This document shows, one piece after another, positions 15,706-24,987 of a stretch of DNA of 64,000 nt. The notes beneath the pieces are model-generated. The model was given only the letters and a program-made list of their open reading frames with translations, was not told where the DNA came from and did not search any database. The DNA is from Marinifilaceae bacterium. GTDB lineage: Bacteria > Bacteroidota > Bacteroidia > Bacteroidales > Marinifilaceae. Within the stretch, counting starts at the first letter, position 1. Each line of letters begins with the position of its first letter. The DNA is taken from contig JAOARN010000106.1 in assembly GCA_025210485.1 (NCBI GenBank), forward strand, positions 39,413-103,412, written 5' to 3'. Made by a program: the position numbers and the translations under genes.

Positions 15706-17421
15706 ATGAGAAAATTATTTTCATTACTAGCTTTAGTTGCATTGTTTATTAGTTCTGCAACTAACTCTCAGGCTTGTACTAACTATTTGTTGACAAGAGG
15801 AGCAACAACAGATGGTTCAAATATTATAACTTATGCAGCAGACTCGCATGTACTGTACGGCGAATTATACTTTTGGCCAGCTGCCGATTGGGCTCCTGGA
15901 TCTATGGTGAAAGTCTACGAATGGGATACAGGAAAGTATCTAGGTGAAATTCCACAAGTTGCTCACACTTATTCTGTTGTTGGAAATATGAATGAGTTTC
16001 AGTTGGCTATCGGAGAAACTACTTACGGAGGTCGTAAAGAATTAGGTTCTCAAAAAGGCGCATTAATTGATTATGGAAGTTTGATTTATTTAGCACTTCA
16101 AAGATCTAAAAATGCTAGAGAAGCTATTAAGGTTATGACCGAGCTTGTTGAGAAATACGGATATTACTCTTCAGGTGAATCTTTTTCAATTTGTGATCCA
16201 AATGAAATTTGGATTCTTGAGATGATTGGAAAAGGAGAAGGTCAAAAAGGAGCTGTTTGGGTAGCACGCCAAATTCCTGATGGTTATGTTAGTGGTCATG
16301 CAAATCAAGCTAGAATTACTACTTTCCCATTAGCTGGTAAGACTTCTATTTCATCAGCTAATATGGAAAAATTATCAAACAAGGAGATAACTACTGTTTA
16401 TTCAAAAGATGTTATTTCTTTTGCAAAAGAAAAAGCTTATTTTCCAAAAAATGGTAAAAACAAAAATTTCAGTTTCTCTGATTCATATGCACCTGTTGAT
16501 TTTGGCGCAGCTCGTTTTTGCGAAATGAGAGTTTGGACTTTCTTTAATAGAGCAAAAAGTGGAATGGATAAATATTTCGATTATTGTAAAGGAAATGTTA
16601 AGCATGACAAAATCGGATATGCAACTAATAGAATGCCTTTATGGATCAAACCAGACCGAAAAATTGATGTTTTAGAAGTAATGGATTTTATGAGAGATCA
16701 CCTAGAAGGTACCGAACTTGATATGAGTAAGGATTTAGGTGCAGGTCCTTTTGGAAATCCATATCGTTGGAGACCTCTTACATGGAAAGTAGATGGACAA
16801 ACTTATTGTAACGAAAGAGTTACTGCTACTCAACAAACAGGTTTCTCTTTTGTTGCTCAGTGTCGTAACTGGTTACCTGACGCAGTAGGTGGTATCAATT
16901 GGTTTGGTGTTGATGATGCTGCTTCATCTGTATACTTCCCAGTATATTGCGGTGTTACCCGAGTTCCTAAATCATTTGCTGTTGGAAATGGAAAAATGAT
17001 GGACTTCACAAATAAATCAGCTTTTTGGGTTTTCAATCAGGTTACAAATCTTGCATATACAAGATATAATTTGATTCAACCAGAAATTACTAAGAAACAA
17101 AAAGCACTTGAAGCTAAGTATAAGAAATTTACTCAGATAATTGATTTGTCAGCAAAGAAAATGTTTGAACAAGATAAAGAGTCTGCAATCGAATTCTTAA
17201 CTGATTTCTCATGTAATCAAGGTGATAATTTAACAAATCAGTGGAGAGATTTCTATGCATACTTATTTACTAAGTATATGGATGGTAATGTAAAATCTGT
17301 AGATCCAAACCCTAACAACAGAAATCCTAAAGTTGAGTATCCTGGATACGGAGAAAAAATGTATAAGAGAATTGTTAATGAGACAGGAGATCAATTCAAA
17401 GTAATTGGTGGAGGTCACTAA
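15706..17421 (+). CDS. C69 family dipeptidase
   Basis: This 571-residue secreted peptidase is of the N-terminal nucleophile family C69. The signal peptide ends SQA, so cleavage exposes Cys24 (CTNYLLTRGAT) as the nucleophile, the expected autoprocessed arrangement. Further family segments are ADSHVLYGELYFWPA, GNMNEFQLAIGETTYGGR, and SGESFSICDPNEIWILEMIG. The family hydrolyses dipeptides and related amides. In Bacteroidota such enzymes act in the periplasm or outside the cell during peptide use. It is monocistronic and ends at a strong terminator. With DPP III and the DPP11 homolog it forms a scattered set of peptide-trimming genes in this window. Confidence 0.93.
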   Translation: MRKLFSLLALVALFISSATNSQACTNYLLTRGATTDGSNIITYAADSHVLYGELYFWPAADWAPGSMVKVYEWDTGKYLGEIPQVAHTYSVVGNMNEFQLAIGETTYGGRKELGSQKGALIDYGSLIYLALQRSKNAREAIKVMTELVEKYGYYSSGESFSICDPNEIWILEMIGKGEGQKGAVWVARQIPDGYVSGHANQARITTFPLAGKTSISSANMEKLSNKEITTVYSKDVISFAKEKAYFPKNGKNKNFSFSDSYAPVDFGAARFCEMRVWTFFNRAKSGMDKYFDYCKGNVKHDKIGYATNRMPLWIKPDRKIDVLEVMDFMRDHLEGTELDMSKDLGAGPFGNPYRWRPLTWKVDGQTYCNERVTATQQTGFSFVAQCRNWLPDAVGGINWFGVDDAASSVYFPVYCGVTRVPKSFAVGNGKMMDFTNKSAFWVFNQVTNLAYTRYNLIQPEITKKQKALEAKYKKFTQIIDLSAKKMFEQDKESAIEFLTDFSCNQGDNLTNQWRDFYAYLFTKYMDGNVKSVDPNPNNRNPKVEYPGYGEKMYKRIVNETGDQFKVIGGGH

Positions 17422-17447
17422 TCATAAGTTTGAATTTTAAATATATG

Positions 17448-17484
17448 AAAAAAGGCTTATCATTTTTATGATAAGCCTTTTTTT
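17448..17484 (+). terminator. Terminator after the C69 dipeptidase
   Basis: A 15-bp stem (AAAAAAGGCTTATCA and its complement) with a six-base loop is followed by T-run. The core resembles the terminators at 11608 and 15220. Confidence 0.9.
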
Positions 17485-17659
17485 ATGAAATTGACAATTA
17501 AAATTATCCTGATAAAATGTAACTTTTTTTTTAAAATAGAGTTAAACATATTAGAGTCTATTTTGATAGTATTATTCAACTCGTCTCTTGTTATTGGTAT
17601 AAAGTGATAATATTTCAAGTAGTGTTTCATTTGATTTTAAATATAAAACTATCGATATT

Positions 17660-18475
17660 ATGAAATTAAGAATCTGTATAGCATTTATATGTTTTAACTT
17701 TTTTATTTTTGCCTGTGATAATTCGGATAATGATGGCGATAATATTATCTCAAATATAACCTTCAGTTTTTCTGGGATTGTTGAGCAGCCAGCTCCAGAT
17801 GGGGTGGTTAAAATAATTAACCTGTATGGACAAAAATATTCATATAATTGGAAATACATAGTGGGTGGTGATACGCTTAGAAGTACTCTTTTTCAACCTG
17901 AAATTAAGAATATTGACAAGGCTGGAGATTTTAAAATTTGGCTAAGTGTTGATGAAGGGAATTCAATAAGAGATACTAATTTTGTAGTTCAAGTGCCAGG
18001 AAGCAGTGCTATACTTTCATTTGACAATATTGAATTTTCTATTGACGAAAATCAAAATTCAATTAAAGCTTTTAGTGCTGTTGAATCAAAATTTTATACC
18101 GAGTCAGAAATAAAATCCAATATTGATAAAATTGATCTTATTTTGACTTATGATGGTAGTAATACGAGGCTTCGGTTTGTAAATTCTAAAGAATATGGTT
18201 ATTCTGATGGTTCTGTCAAAAACTCAATAATAATTAATTCACCTTCAGGGACTCCACTTAGTGTGGAAGAAATAAAGAACATGAAGAATGATGAGGTTAT
18301 TTCAAGACTTGCTTTGGAGCATGATTATGGTAGTTTTAAATTAAGTGATATACCAAATCATATTGTTTATTTCGAGACTCAAGAGAAACAAAAAGGTGTG
18401 ATTTTATTAAAATCATTTTTAAATAATAAGATATATGCGGATATCAAATTATGTAAATATCCTATTGAAGACTAA
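17660..18475 (+). CDS. Hypothetical lipoprotein with a PKD-like region
   Basis: This 271-residue protein has a lipoprotein signal (MKLRICIAFICFNFFIFAC, Cys19) followed by an acidic spacer. The next 100 residues (NITFSFSGIV to VQVPGSS) look like a PKD or Ig-like beta domain, with YSYNWKYIVGGDTL as a central strand. The C-terminal half is beta-rich with no recognised motif. The function is unknown. It stands alone between the dipeptidase and the converging alkaline phosphatase gene, with its own terminator. Confidence 0.65.
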   Translation: MKLRICIAFICFNFFIFACDNSDNDGDNIISNITFSFSGIVEQPAPDGVVKIINLYGQKYSYNWKYIVGGDTLRSTLFQPEIKNIDKAGDFKIWLSVDEGNSIRDTNFVVQVPGSSAILSFDNIEFSIDENQNSIKAFSAVESKFYTESEIKSNIDKIDLILTYDGSNTRLRFVNSKEYGYSDGSVKNSIIINSPSGTPLSVEEIKNMKNDEVISRLALEHDYGSFKLSDIPNHIVYFETQEKQKGVILLKSFLNNKIYADIKLCKYPIED

Positions 18476-18490
18476 TATAATCAAAAGAAT

Positions 18491-18526
18491 AAAAAAACTC
18501 TGACTAAAAAGTTCAGAGTTTTTTTT
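18491..18526. terminator. Bidirectional terminator
   Basis: AAAAAAACTCTGA pairs with TCAGAGTTTTTTT around a nine-base loop. It lies between converging genes, and both ends give U-runs. Confidence 0.85.
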
Positions 18527-18532
18527 ATATGT

Positions 18533-20011
18533 TTAATTTCTTAGCAGTTCTTTTATTTTTAGTGCAACTTCATTATTATGATAATATCCTGCAAATTTAT
18601 CGCTACTATTACCTATTGCTCTTATAGGCACAGGTGATGCTGAGTGGTAAAAACTAGTCCAAGCAACTCCTGCTTTATTTGATAATATTCTTAGATTGGC
18701 AGTCGCATATGGATGGTTTCCGCTATATTTAATTTTGTTTTCAGCTGTTTTATTTTTTTTGTAGGAGTCGGCGAAAGCTTTTTGCAGAACAGAAATTTCA
18801 TATTCGGTAAGTGTTGTCTTGTTTTCTTCTTTGTTAAGTCCAAAGTATTGTTCAGACATTTTTAAAGCTTGCTCAAAATTGAAATCCTTTTCATTCATTT
18901 TTTTATCGAATAATATTGCAAATTCCTCACTAGATATATTTTGATATTTGAACAAATCGTAATTTGATTTATATCCCTTTAAGGTGAATCCCAATCCTAA
19001 TCCTCCTGTTTCATGATCCGCAGTAACTATAATTAATGTTTCATCCTTGTGTTTTTTATAAAATTCCAATGCTTTTTCCACGGATTTCTCTAATTCTAAA
19101 ACCTCATGTATCGTTGTTACTGCATCATTGCTATGACATGCCCAATCAATTTTACCAGATTCGATCATCATAAAAAATCCGTTCGGATTATCTAGTAACT
19201 CAATCCCTTTAGTCGTGAATTCAGATAGCTTTATGTCATCTTTTTTTGAATCAATATCATAAGGTAGTGACTCACCATCGGCAAGATTTGGATTAATTGC
19301 GATTATCTTATTAGCTCCTTTTTTAAGTTTTTGAAATTCTTCTTTTGATCTAATTATAGTGTAGGATTTATTTTTAGCATTCGTATATGAATTTATTTTT
19401 TCTTTATTGGTATCGCGTGATTCTGATTTTCCATAATTATCCAATTCACTGCTTTTTTTTGGATTTCCATCAGGGTATAAGAAACCACCTCCTGCAAAAT
19501 AATCAAAATTAGAATCTGCTAATTCTAAGCTGATTTCATAATAATTTTTTCTGTGAGGCTGATGGGCATAAAAACATGCTGGAGTTGCATGGTCAATAGA
19601 AGCGGAGCTAATAATACCAACTTTCATATTTTGTTTTTTAGCAAATTCAGCAACACTTTCAAGTTTTCTTTTTTTATCAGATGCCATACCTATGCTTTTC
19701 ATACTGGTCTTTTCACCACAAGCTAAAGCTGTACCTGCTGCTGCCGAACCAGTGATAAACTGATCAGTCGGGAATGTTGTGATATGGCCATAGCTTGGGA
19801 ATTTGTTGAAATTCAATATTTTTACACCTGGCTTGTTTGCTTTTTCGGCAAGAAATCTCTCTGTTAAATGTGTTTGATGAAGCCCCATTCCATCTCCAAT
19901 AAACATGAAAATATATTTAGGTTTTTTTGATGTATTTGAGCAGGATGCTAGAATACATATTAAACTAAATATAATAAATAAGTTGAGAATTTTAGTTGTC
20001 CATTTATTCAT
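18533..20011 (-). CDS. Alkaline phosphatase (PhoA superfamily) lipoprotein
   Basis: This 492-residue protein has a lipoprotein signal ending in ICILASC. The core is an alkaline phosphatase: FIGDGMGLHQ (metal-binding Asp), the nucleophile segment TGSAAAGTALACG with the catalytic Ser, DHATPACFYAHQ, ESGKIDWACHSND, TADHETGGLG and a final His in TSFYHSASPVP. It hydrolyses phosphomonoesters in the periplasm and releases phosphate. The residue before the Ser is Gly, where E. coli has Asp, a variation seen in this branch. It is the last gene of a minus-strand cluster with LOG, a small membrane protein and a pterin dehydratase, though the link may be only transcriptional. Confidence 0.9.
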   Translation of the reverse strand: MNKWTTKILNLFIIFSLICILASCSNTSKKPKYIFMFIGDGMGLHQTHLTERFLAEKANKPGVKILNFNKFPSYGHITTFPTDQFITGSAAAGTALACGEKTSMKSIGMASDKKRKLESVAEFAKKQNMKVGIISSASIDHATPACFYAHQPHRKNYYEISLELADSNFDYFAGGGFLYPDGNPKKSSELDNYGKSESRDTNKEKINSYTNAKNKSYTIIRSKEEFQKLKKGANKIIAINPNLADGESLPYDIDSKKDDIKLSEFTTKGIELLDNPNGFFMMIESGKIDWACHSNDAVTTIHEVLELEKSVEKALEFYKKHKDETLIIVTADHETGGLGLGFTLKGYKSNYDLFKYQNISSEEFAILFDKKMNEKDFNFEQALKMSEQYFGLNKEENKTTLTEYEISVLQKAFADSYKKNKTAENKIKYSGNHPYATANLRILSNKAGVAWTSFYHSASPVPIRAIGNSSDKFAGYYHNNEVALKIKELLRN

Positions 20012-20044
20012 AGTTGTTGTTTTTAAAGTTACTTTAATTTATTT

Positions 20045-20302
20045 TTAAGTTGTCATGAATATCTTGTCGATTTCTTTTGAAAGATTATAGTCTAAATTAG
20101 TAATTTTATTATGTTTATGTGTAAATAAAGAAATATCTACAATTTTGTATGAATGTAATCTTATATCGGGGTGGTGATTCACTTTTTCAGCAATAATAGC
20201 AATATTGTTTATGAATTCAATAGCCGAAGCAAAATTATTAAATTGAAAACTTTTCTCTAGTTTATTATTTAATATCGACCAAGCTTTAAGATCTTCTTTC
20301 AT
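20045..20302 (-). CDS. Pterin-4a-carbinolamine dehydratase
   Basis: This 85-residue protein matches the small PCD/PhhB family. It has the FASAIEFINNIAIIAEKVNHHPDI helix with the active-site His pair, then YKIVDISLFTHKHNKITNLD, the usual THxxxxxTxxD motif. The enzyme dehydrates 4a-hydroxy-tetrahydropterin and recycles the cofactor of aromatic amino acid hydroxylases. No hydroxylase gene is in the window. The folX-folM pair at 49924-51060 could supply tetrahydromonapterin as its cofactor, and that connection is inferred. The gene sits between a small membrane protein and the phosphatase gene with short gaps. Confidence 0.85.
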   Translation of the reverse strand: MKEDLKAWSILNNKLEKSFQFNNFASAIEFINNIAIIAEKVNHHPDIRLHSYKIVDISLFTHKHNKITNLDYNLSKEIDKIFMTT

Positions 20303-20338
20303 TGTTTTTGTTGAATTATATATAAATTAGGTTTTTAT

Positions 20339-20674
20339 TTATCCAAATACAGACATTTGTTCACCAATAACTCTTGAGCATACACCTGAAAATATAATTA
20401 TTCCAAAAATGAAGATTATTACATATAGAGTTTTTTCGTAAAAAATAAATTTTTTTAGAGCTTGAATATCTTCTTCTCGTGTATAGGGTGTAATGTTTGT
20501 CTTTAGTATGTGGCTGGATTTACCTTTTAATAATATAAATATTGTAATAAGCCAAAGAAAGCATCCTATAATGAAATTTATCATAAATATACCGTTTTCG
20601 AAAAAACCGCTTATTATGATTAAACTCGATGTTAATCCATAAATAATACTATTTAATATTGTTAGTGATTTCAT
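20339..20674 (-). CDS. Small membrane protein, unrecognised
   Basis: This 111-residue protein has about three membrane helices (near residues 7-23, 29-50 and 80-100), with a soluble basic loop between the second and third (KGKSSHILKTNITPYTREED). I do not recognise the family. Its ATG follows the LOG stop codon directly, so the two are surely co-transcribed. It is 36 bases upstream of the pterin dehydratase. Confidence 0.6.
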   Translation of the reverse strand: MKSLTILNSIIYGLTSSLIIISGFFENGIFMINFIIGCFLWLITIFILLKGKSSHILKTNITPYTREEDIQALKKFIFYEKTLYVIIFIFGIIIFSGVCSRVIGEQMSVFG

Positions 20675-21241
20675 CTAAATCCATTTACTTACATTACTGT
20701 ATTTGTAGCTATTTAGAGATGAAAATAGTTCATCAACATTATCGCTTATTATTAGCGATTCTTTATTATCTTCTTTTAAAAAACAATCGTCAACCATATT
20801 TCGAAGTAAATCAATTAATGGATTAAAAAACCCATTAATATTTAAAATAGCTATAGGTTTTTTATGTATACCTAGTTGACTCCAGGTAATCATTTCAAAA
20901 AGTTCTTCTAAGGTTCCAAATCCTCCTGGCAGTGCAATGACTGCATCTGCTAAATCATTCATTTTAGCTTTGCGTTCATGCATTGTTTCAACATGAATAG
21001 TTTTACTTAATCGATTATGAATTATTTCTTTTTCCGATAAGAAATTAGGAATAACACCTATAACTATACCGTCATTTTCTAATACAGTATCTGCTAATAT
21101 GCCCATTAAACCAACTTTGGCACCTCCGTATATTAATCCTAAATTTTCGGCGCAGATTTTTTTGCCAAGATCAATAGTTTGTTTTTCGTAAATAGACTTA
21201 TTACCAGTGTTTGATCCACAATATACGACTATGTTTTTCAT
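20675..21241 (-). CDS. LOG family protein (cytokinin riboside monophosphate phosphoribohydrolase-type)
   Basis: This 188-residue protein of the TIGR00730/LOG group has VVYCGSNTG at the start, the glycine-rich LIYGGAKVGLMG, and the catalytic PGGFGTLEE. The family cleaves the N-glycosidic bond of nucleoside monophosphates. In bacteria it may salvage or clean up modified nucleotides, and a cytokinin role is unlikely here. A TTG at 21256 would add five residues; ATG 21241 is used because it matches the usual N-terminus. It is the first gene of the cluster LOG / small membrane protein / pterin dehydratase / phosphatase. Confidence 0.88.
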   Translation of the reverse strand: MKNIVVYCGSNTGNKSIYEKQTIDLGKKICAENLGLIYGGAKVGLMGILADTVLENDGIVIGVIPNFLSEKEIIHNRLSKTIHVETMHERKAKMNDLADAVIALPGGFGTLEELFEMITWSQLGIHKKPIAILNINGFFNPLIDLLRNMVDDCFLKEDNKESLIISDNVDELFSSLNSYKYSNVSKWI

Positions 21242-21419
21242 TATGTTACTTTTCAATTGCAGTTTTATATTTTAACTGTAATATTAGTTATAATTTAATA
21301 GAAACCTCTAATAAGAAAGCTGTTTTTTACTTATTGTAAATATGCTGGCCGTTTTTTAATAAAAAGTCTTACATTTGATTTACTATTATATTCAATTTTG
21401 TAAAGAAAATATATAACAT

Positions 21420-23366
21420 ATGAATGAATTTGAATTTCAAACAGAACAGTTTGTAGATATAAAAATACTACGATATCAAGTTCCTGGTTTTGAAAACTTA
21501 TCTTTAAGTCAGAAGCTTTTAATTTACTATTTGTCAGAAGCAGGTAAATGTGGGAGAGATATATTATTTGATCAGAATAACTTTTTAAATATTAATATCA
21601 GAAAGACTTTAGAATTGATTTATTCTTCCTATAAAGGAGATAAAACATGTAATGAGTTTTTGGAATTTGAGATTTACCTGAAACGTATCTGGTTTTCTAA
21701 TGGTATTCACCATCATTATTCTATGGATAAATTCGAAGCTAAATTTAGTTCGGAGTATTTTGATGAACTAATTAACAGTATGGATAATGTTGATTTGCAA
21801 AATATTCTAGGCAATGATTATGTTGATCAGTTATCCAAAATAAAAAAATGTATTTTTGATCAGAATCTTTATAAAAAAAGAGTTGTTCTTGATTCCGATT
21901 TAGATATTATAAAAGAATCTTCTAATAATTATTATGTTGATTGCACCCAGGCGCAAGTTGAGGAATTTTATGAAAAAATTGAGGTCAATCCAGATAAGCC
22001 TATATCTAGGGGTTTAAATTCAAGATTAGTTAATAAATCTGGGAAATTAGAAGAGCAAGTGTATAAATTGGGAGGTTTATATTCTAAGCCAATTGAGCAG
22101 ATTGTACATAATTTAGAAAAAGCAAAGCTCTATGCCGAAAATCCTGAACAATTAGCTGTTATCGAAAGTTTAGTTGAGTTTTATAGAACAGGAGATTTAG
22201 AGCTTTTCGATGCTTATTCTATCAATTGGGTGAAGGATTTAGATTCTCATGTAGATTTTGTTAATGGTTTTATAGAGGTGTATGGTGATGCTATGGGGCT
22301 GAAAGCTAGTTGGGAAAGTGTAGTTAATATTAAGAATATTGAGGCTAGCCAAAGAACAGAGATTATATCTAACAATGCTCAGTGGTTCGAAGATAATTCA
22401 CCTATTCCTTCTCAATATAAAAAGAAAGAAGTTAAGGGTGTAAGTGCTAAAGTGATTACTGTTGCTTCATTAGGCGGTGATTGCCATCCAGCTACCCCTA
22501 TTGGTATAAATTTGCCAAATGCTGAATGGATTAGAAAAGACTATGGAAGTAAGTCTGTCACTATTGATAATATCACATATGCTTATCATATGTCGTCTTT
22601 AAATAGTGGCGTGCTTGAGGAGTTTTCATATGATCAAACAGAAATAAAACGTGCAAAAGAGCATGCTAATCTTGCTGGGAATTTGCATACGGATTTGCAT
22701 GAATGTCTGGGTCATGGTTCTGGTCAAATGAAAGAAAATATATCAACTGATTCTTTAAAGTCATATTATTCGACAATAGAGGAGGCAAGAGCTGATTTGT
22801 TTGCCTTGTATTATATTATGGATGAGAAGCTTGTGGAACTTGGATTAATTCCAAGCCTAGAGACTGGGAAATCTGAATATGATAGCTATATTCGAAATGG
22901 TTTGATGGTTCAATTATCACGAGTCGAATTAGGAAAAGATTTGGAGGAATCTCATATGAGAAATAGGCAATTGATCGCTTTGTGGGTATTGCGAAATTGC
23001 AAAAATAATGAAATAGAAAAAATCGTTAGAGATGGGAAAACCTACTTTAAAATAAATGATTATGAAGCCTTGAGGATATTATTTGGGGATTTACTTGCTG
23101 AAATTCAAAGAATAAAATCTGAAGGAGATTATCAGAAAGCTAAAGAATTAGTTGAAACCTATGGTGTGAAAATAGATTTAGAATTGCATGAAGAAGTAAA
23201 ATCTAGATATGAAAAATTAAATATGGCTGCCTATGCTGGATTTATAAACCCAATTTATAAATTAAAGTATGATGCGGACTCAAAAATTCAGGATGTGGAT
23301 ATAGAATATCCGAAAGATTTTGCGCAGCAAATGTTATATTATAGTAATAATTATTCGTATTTATAA
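21420..23366 (+). CDS. Dipeptidyl-peptidase III (family M49)
   Basis: This 648-residue protein has the M49 zinc motif HECLGH at residues 427-432, the second motif EEARAD at 454-459 with the third zinc ligand, and GDCHPATPIGINLPN upstream. It has no signal peptide, so it is cytosolic. The enzyme removes dipeptides from the N-terminus of short peptides. The gene diverges from the LOG cluster. It is a single gene with its own terminator and complements the secreted dipeptidases elsewhere in the window. Confidence 0.92.
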   Translation: MNEFEFQTEQFVDIKILRYQVPGFENLSLSQKLLIYYLSEAGKCGRDILFDQNNFLNINIRKTLELIYSSYKGDKTCNEFLEFEIYLKRIWFSNGIHHHYSMDKFEAKFSSEYFDELINSMDNVDLQNILGNDYVDQLSKIKKCIFDQNLYKKRVVLDSDLDIIKESSNNYYVDCTQAQVEEFYEKIEVNPDKPISRGLNSRLVNKSGKLEEQVYKLGGLYSKPIEQIVHNLEKAKLYAENPEQLAVIESLVEFYRTGDLELFDAYSINWVKDLDSHVDFVNGFIEVYGDAMGLKASWESVVNIKNIEASQRTEIISNNAQWFEDNSPIPSQYKKKEVKGVSAKVITVASLGGDCHPATPIGINLPNAEWIRKDYGSKSVTIDNITYAYHMSSLNSGVLEEFSYDQTEIKRAKEHANLAGNLHTDLHECLGHGSGQMKENISTDSLKSYYSTIEEARADLFALYYIMDEKLVELGLIPSLETGKSEYDSYIRNGLMVQLSRVELGKDLEESHMRNRQLIALWVLRNCKNNEIEKIVRDGKTYFKINDYEALRILFGDLLAEIQRIKSEGDYQKAKELVETYGVKIDLELHEEVKSRYEKLNMAAYAGFINPIYKLKYDADSKIQDVDIEYPKDFAQQMLYYSNNYSYL

Positions 23367-23373
23367 AACATAA

Positions 23374-23412
23374 GATTACTAGCTTTTACTAAGCTAGTAA
23401 TCTCTTTTTTTA
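23374..23412. terminator. Terminator after dipeptidyl-peptidase III
   Basis: A 13-bp perfect stem (AGATTACTAGCTT) with a five-base loop is followed by a T-run. It overlaps the end of the converging flavoprotein gene by three bases. Confidence 0.85.
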
Positions 23413-24603
23413 TACTTTGATGCGATTAAATTTTCTGTATTGATTTACCGATCGTTCAACGCAATCTTCTATTGACAATCCTTGGAAATAGTTCCCCAAT
23501 AATATTGTATTATTATCATATAAATCTGATTCTAATTTGTCAATTTGTTCTAATCTTTTTTTATGATCACAAGATAATATAGGAAGTTGGTTCAATATAT
23601 GAGAATTTAGACTGTTATTAATCTTATCAATAAACAAATTCTTTCCTAGTTTTTCGATGTCTAATCGCTTACTGCCTGAATGACAAGAAAAACCTCTTTT
23701 TTTAGCGTGTGGAAATATATCTCTAGTTACTATTGATCTAAAATCATCGTTCAATGATATTAAAAAACTCATTTCACTTAGATTTAATTTATTCTGATCA
23801 AATACAAATGAATATGAGTTAATGTCAGTTAATTCAATTTCTGATAATATTTCATTCAATTGTGGAAATATGTTTTTAGTTAGTTCCGCTGTGGTTTTTG
23901 GATTACATGCGAGAACCAAATTTTTCCCCGTGTGAGATTTCCCATCATCCGAACTGACAGTCCAATCTGAATTGTTCGAAATAGATTCGATGTTTTGGTT
24001 TGTGGCGACTGTGATATTTGGATGTTCCGCTATTTTAGTTATAAGATGTGAAAGCCCTCTTTTAAATGTGAAACTTCGAGGGAAATTGTTATTTTTAGTT
24101 TTTCTTCTTTTTAACATGTACCTGACATCAAATTTGTCTGGAGTTTGTGATATTATGGCAGCAAATAACTTGCTGAAAAGTTTTTTGTAATTTTTTTTAC
24201 CGAATATATTAGAGTAATAATCTGCAACGTTTTTATTGGTTTTTTTTGAGAAAAATATTTTTGGAAAGTTAAAAATGAATTCGATAAAATTTAATTTTTT
24301 AGTTATGTTTAGTATCTCTTTGTCATAAATTTTAAATGGTTTTTTTTCTCTCTTGATAATTTCCTCTGTTAAGCCAATATCTTCGGCTAGTTTTAATAGT
24401 TTAATATATTTGTTATAACATGTATGAGCTGCATTTTCTACCCAAAAATCAGATTCCTTATCGTAAGTAGTTTTTATGCATCCTCCGATGTAATTTTTAC
24501 GTTCCAGAATTAGAATCTTCTTGTTTTCATTTGCTGCTTTTTGTGCAAAACTCATTCCGCTTATACCTGAGCCTATTATTATATAATCGTAATTTTCTTC
24601 CAT
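23410..24603 (-). CDS. FAD-dependent oxidoreductase, protoporphyrinogen oxidase (HemY)-like
   Basis: This 397-residue flavoprotein begins with a dinucleotide-binding fold (DYIIIGSGISG, then ILERKNYIGGCIKT) and ends with the FAD-contact segment GNYFQGLSIEDCVERS. Both ends are typical of the amine oxidase / protoporphyrinogen oxidase group. Many members oxidise porphyrinogens, and others act on carotenoids or amines. It is shorter than a typical HemY of about 450 residues, so the substrate is unsure. The divergent neighbour is a FecCD-type importer for heme, iron-siderophore or cobalamin, which fits a tetrapyrrole context. A possible -7 element (minus TAAATTTG, 24720-24727) lies 117 bases upstream of the ATG. 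Confidence 0.65.
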   Translation of the reverse strand: MEENYDYIIIGSGISGMSFAQKAANENKKILILERKNYIGGCIKTTYDKESDFWVENAAHTCYNKYIKLLKLAEDIGLTEEIIKREKKPFKIYDKEILNITKKLNFIEFIFNFPKIFFSKKTNKNVADYYSNIFGKKNYKKLFSKLFAAIISQTPDKFDVRYMLKRRKTKNNNFPRSFTFKRGLSHLITKIAEHPNITVATNQNIESISNNSDWTVSSDDGKSHTGKNLVLACNPKTTAELTKNIFPQLNEILSEIELTDINSYSFVFDQNKLNLSEMSFLISLNDDFRSIVTRDIFPHAKKRGFSCHSGSKRLDIEKLGKNLFIDKINNSLNSHILNQLPILSCDHKKRLEQIDKLESDLYDNNTILLGNYFQGLSIEDCVERSVNQYRKFNRIKV

Positions 24604-24841
24604 TACTTTAAATTTAAGAGATAGTAAGTCTAATTTTTAGTGAAATATAAAATTATCCAAATTAGGCTAAATAATTTACTGATATGTAGAATGTTCCGTT
24701 ATGTAGGAGCATTTTTGTACAAATTTATTTATTTTATAATAATCTACCTTAAATAAATTAATTTTTTCTGACAAGAATCACTTTGTTAACATAAATATGG
24801 TAGCAATATTTGCTAATTCTTGAATAAAAAAATTAAGTAAA

Positions 24842-24874
24842 TTGAAGTTATTTTAAACTAATAGAATACTTTTG
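24842..24874 (+). promoter_or_regulatory. Promoter of the FecCD-type importer operon
   Basis: TACTTTTG at 24867-24874 is an exact TAnnTTTG. TTG at 24842-24844 is a partial -33, 22 bases away. Transcription would begin near 24880, just before the inverted repeat. Confidence 0.45.
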
Positions 24875-24897
24875 TATTTGAGAAATTTAATTGTATG

Positions 24898-24948
24898 AAA
24901 CATCTCAAATTTGATAAATTAATATAATTGTAAATATTTGAGATGTTT
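24898..24948 (+). promoter_or_regulatory. Inverted repeat in the leader of the importer operon
   Basis: Thirteen-base perfect arms (AAACATCTCAAAT at 24898-24910 and its complement at 24936-24948) enclose 25 bases. A weak T-rich stretch follows, and the ATG is 40 bases downstream. It may be an attenuator or protein-binding hairpin. No cobalamin riboswitch B12 box is present in the gap 24604-24987, which otherwise holds no gene. Confidence 0.55.
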
Positions 24949-24987
24949 TATTATTTTAAAACGGAAAGTTTATATTAAAAAAGATAA

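Noticed and set aside
24604..24987. Possible cobalamin riboswitch before the importer operon
   Set aside because: No B12 box or multi-helix core is visible; only a simple inverted repeat is present.
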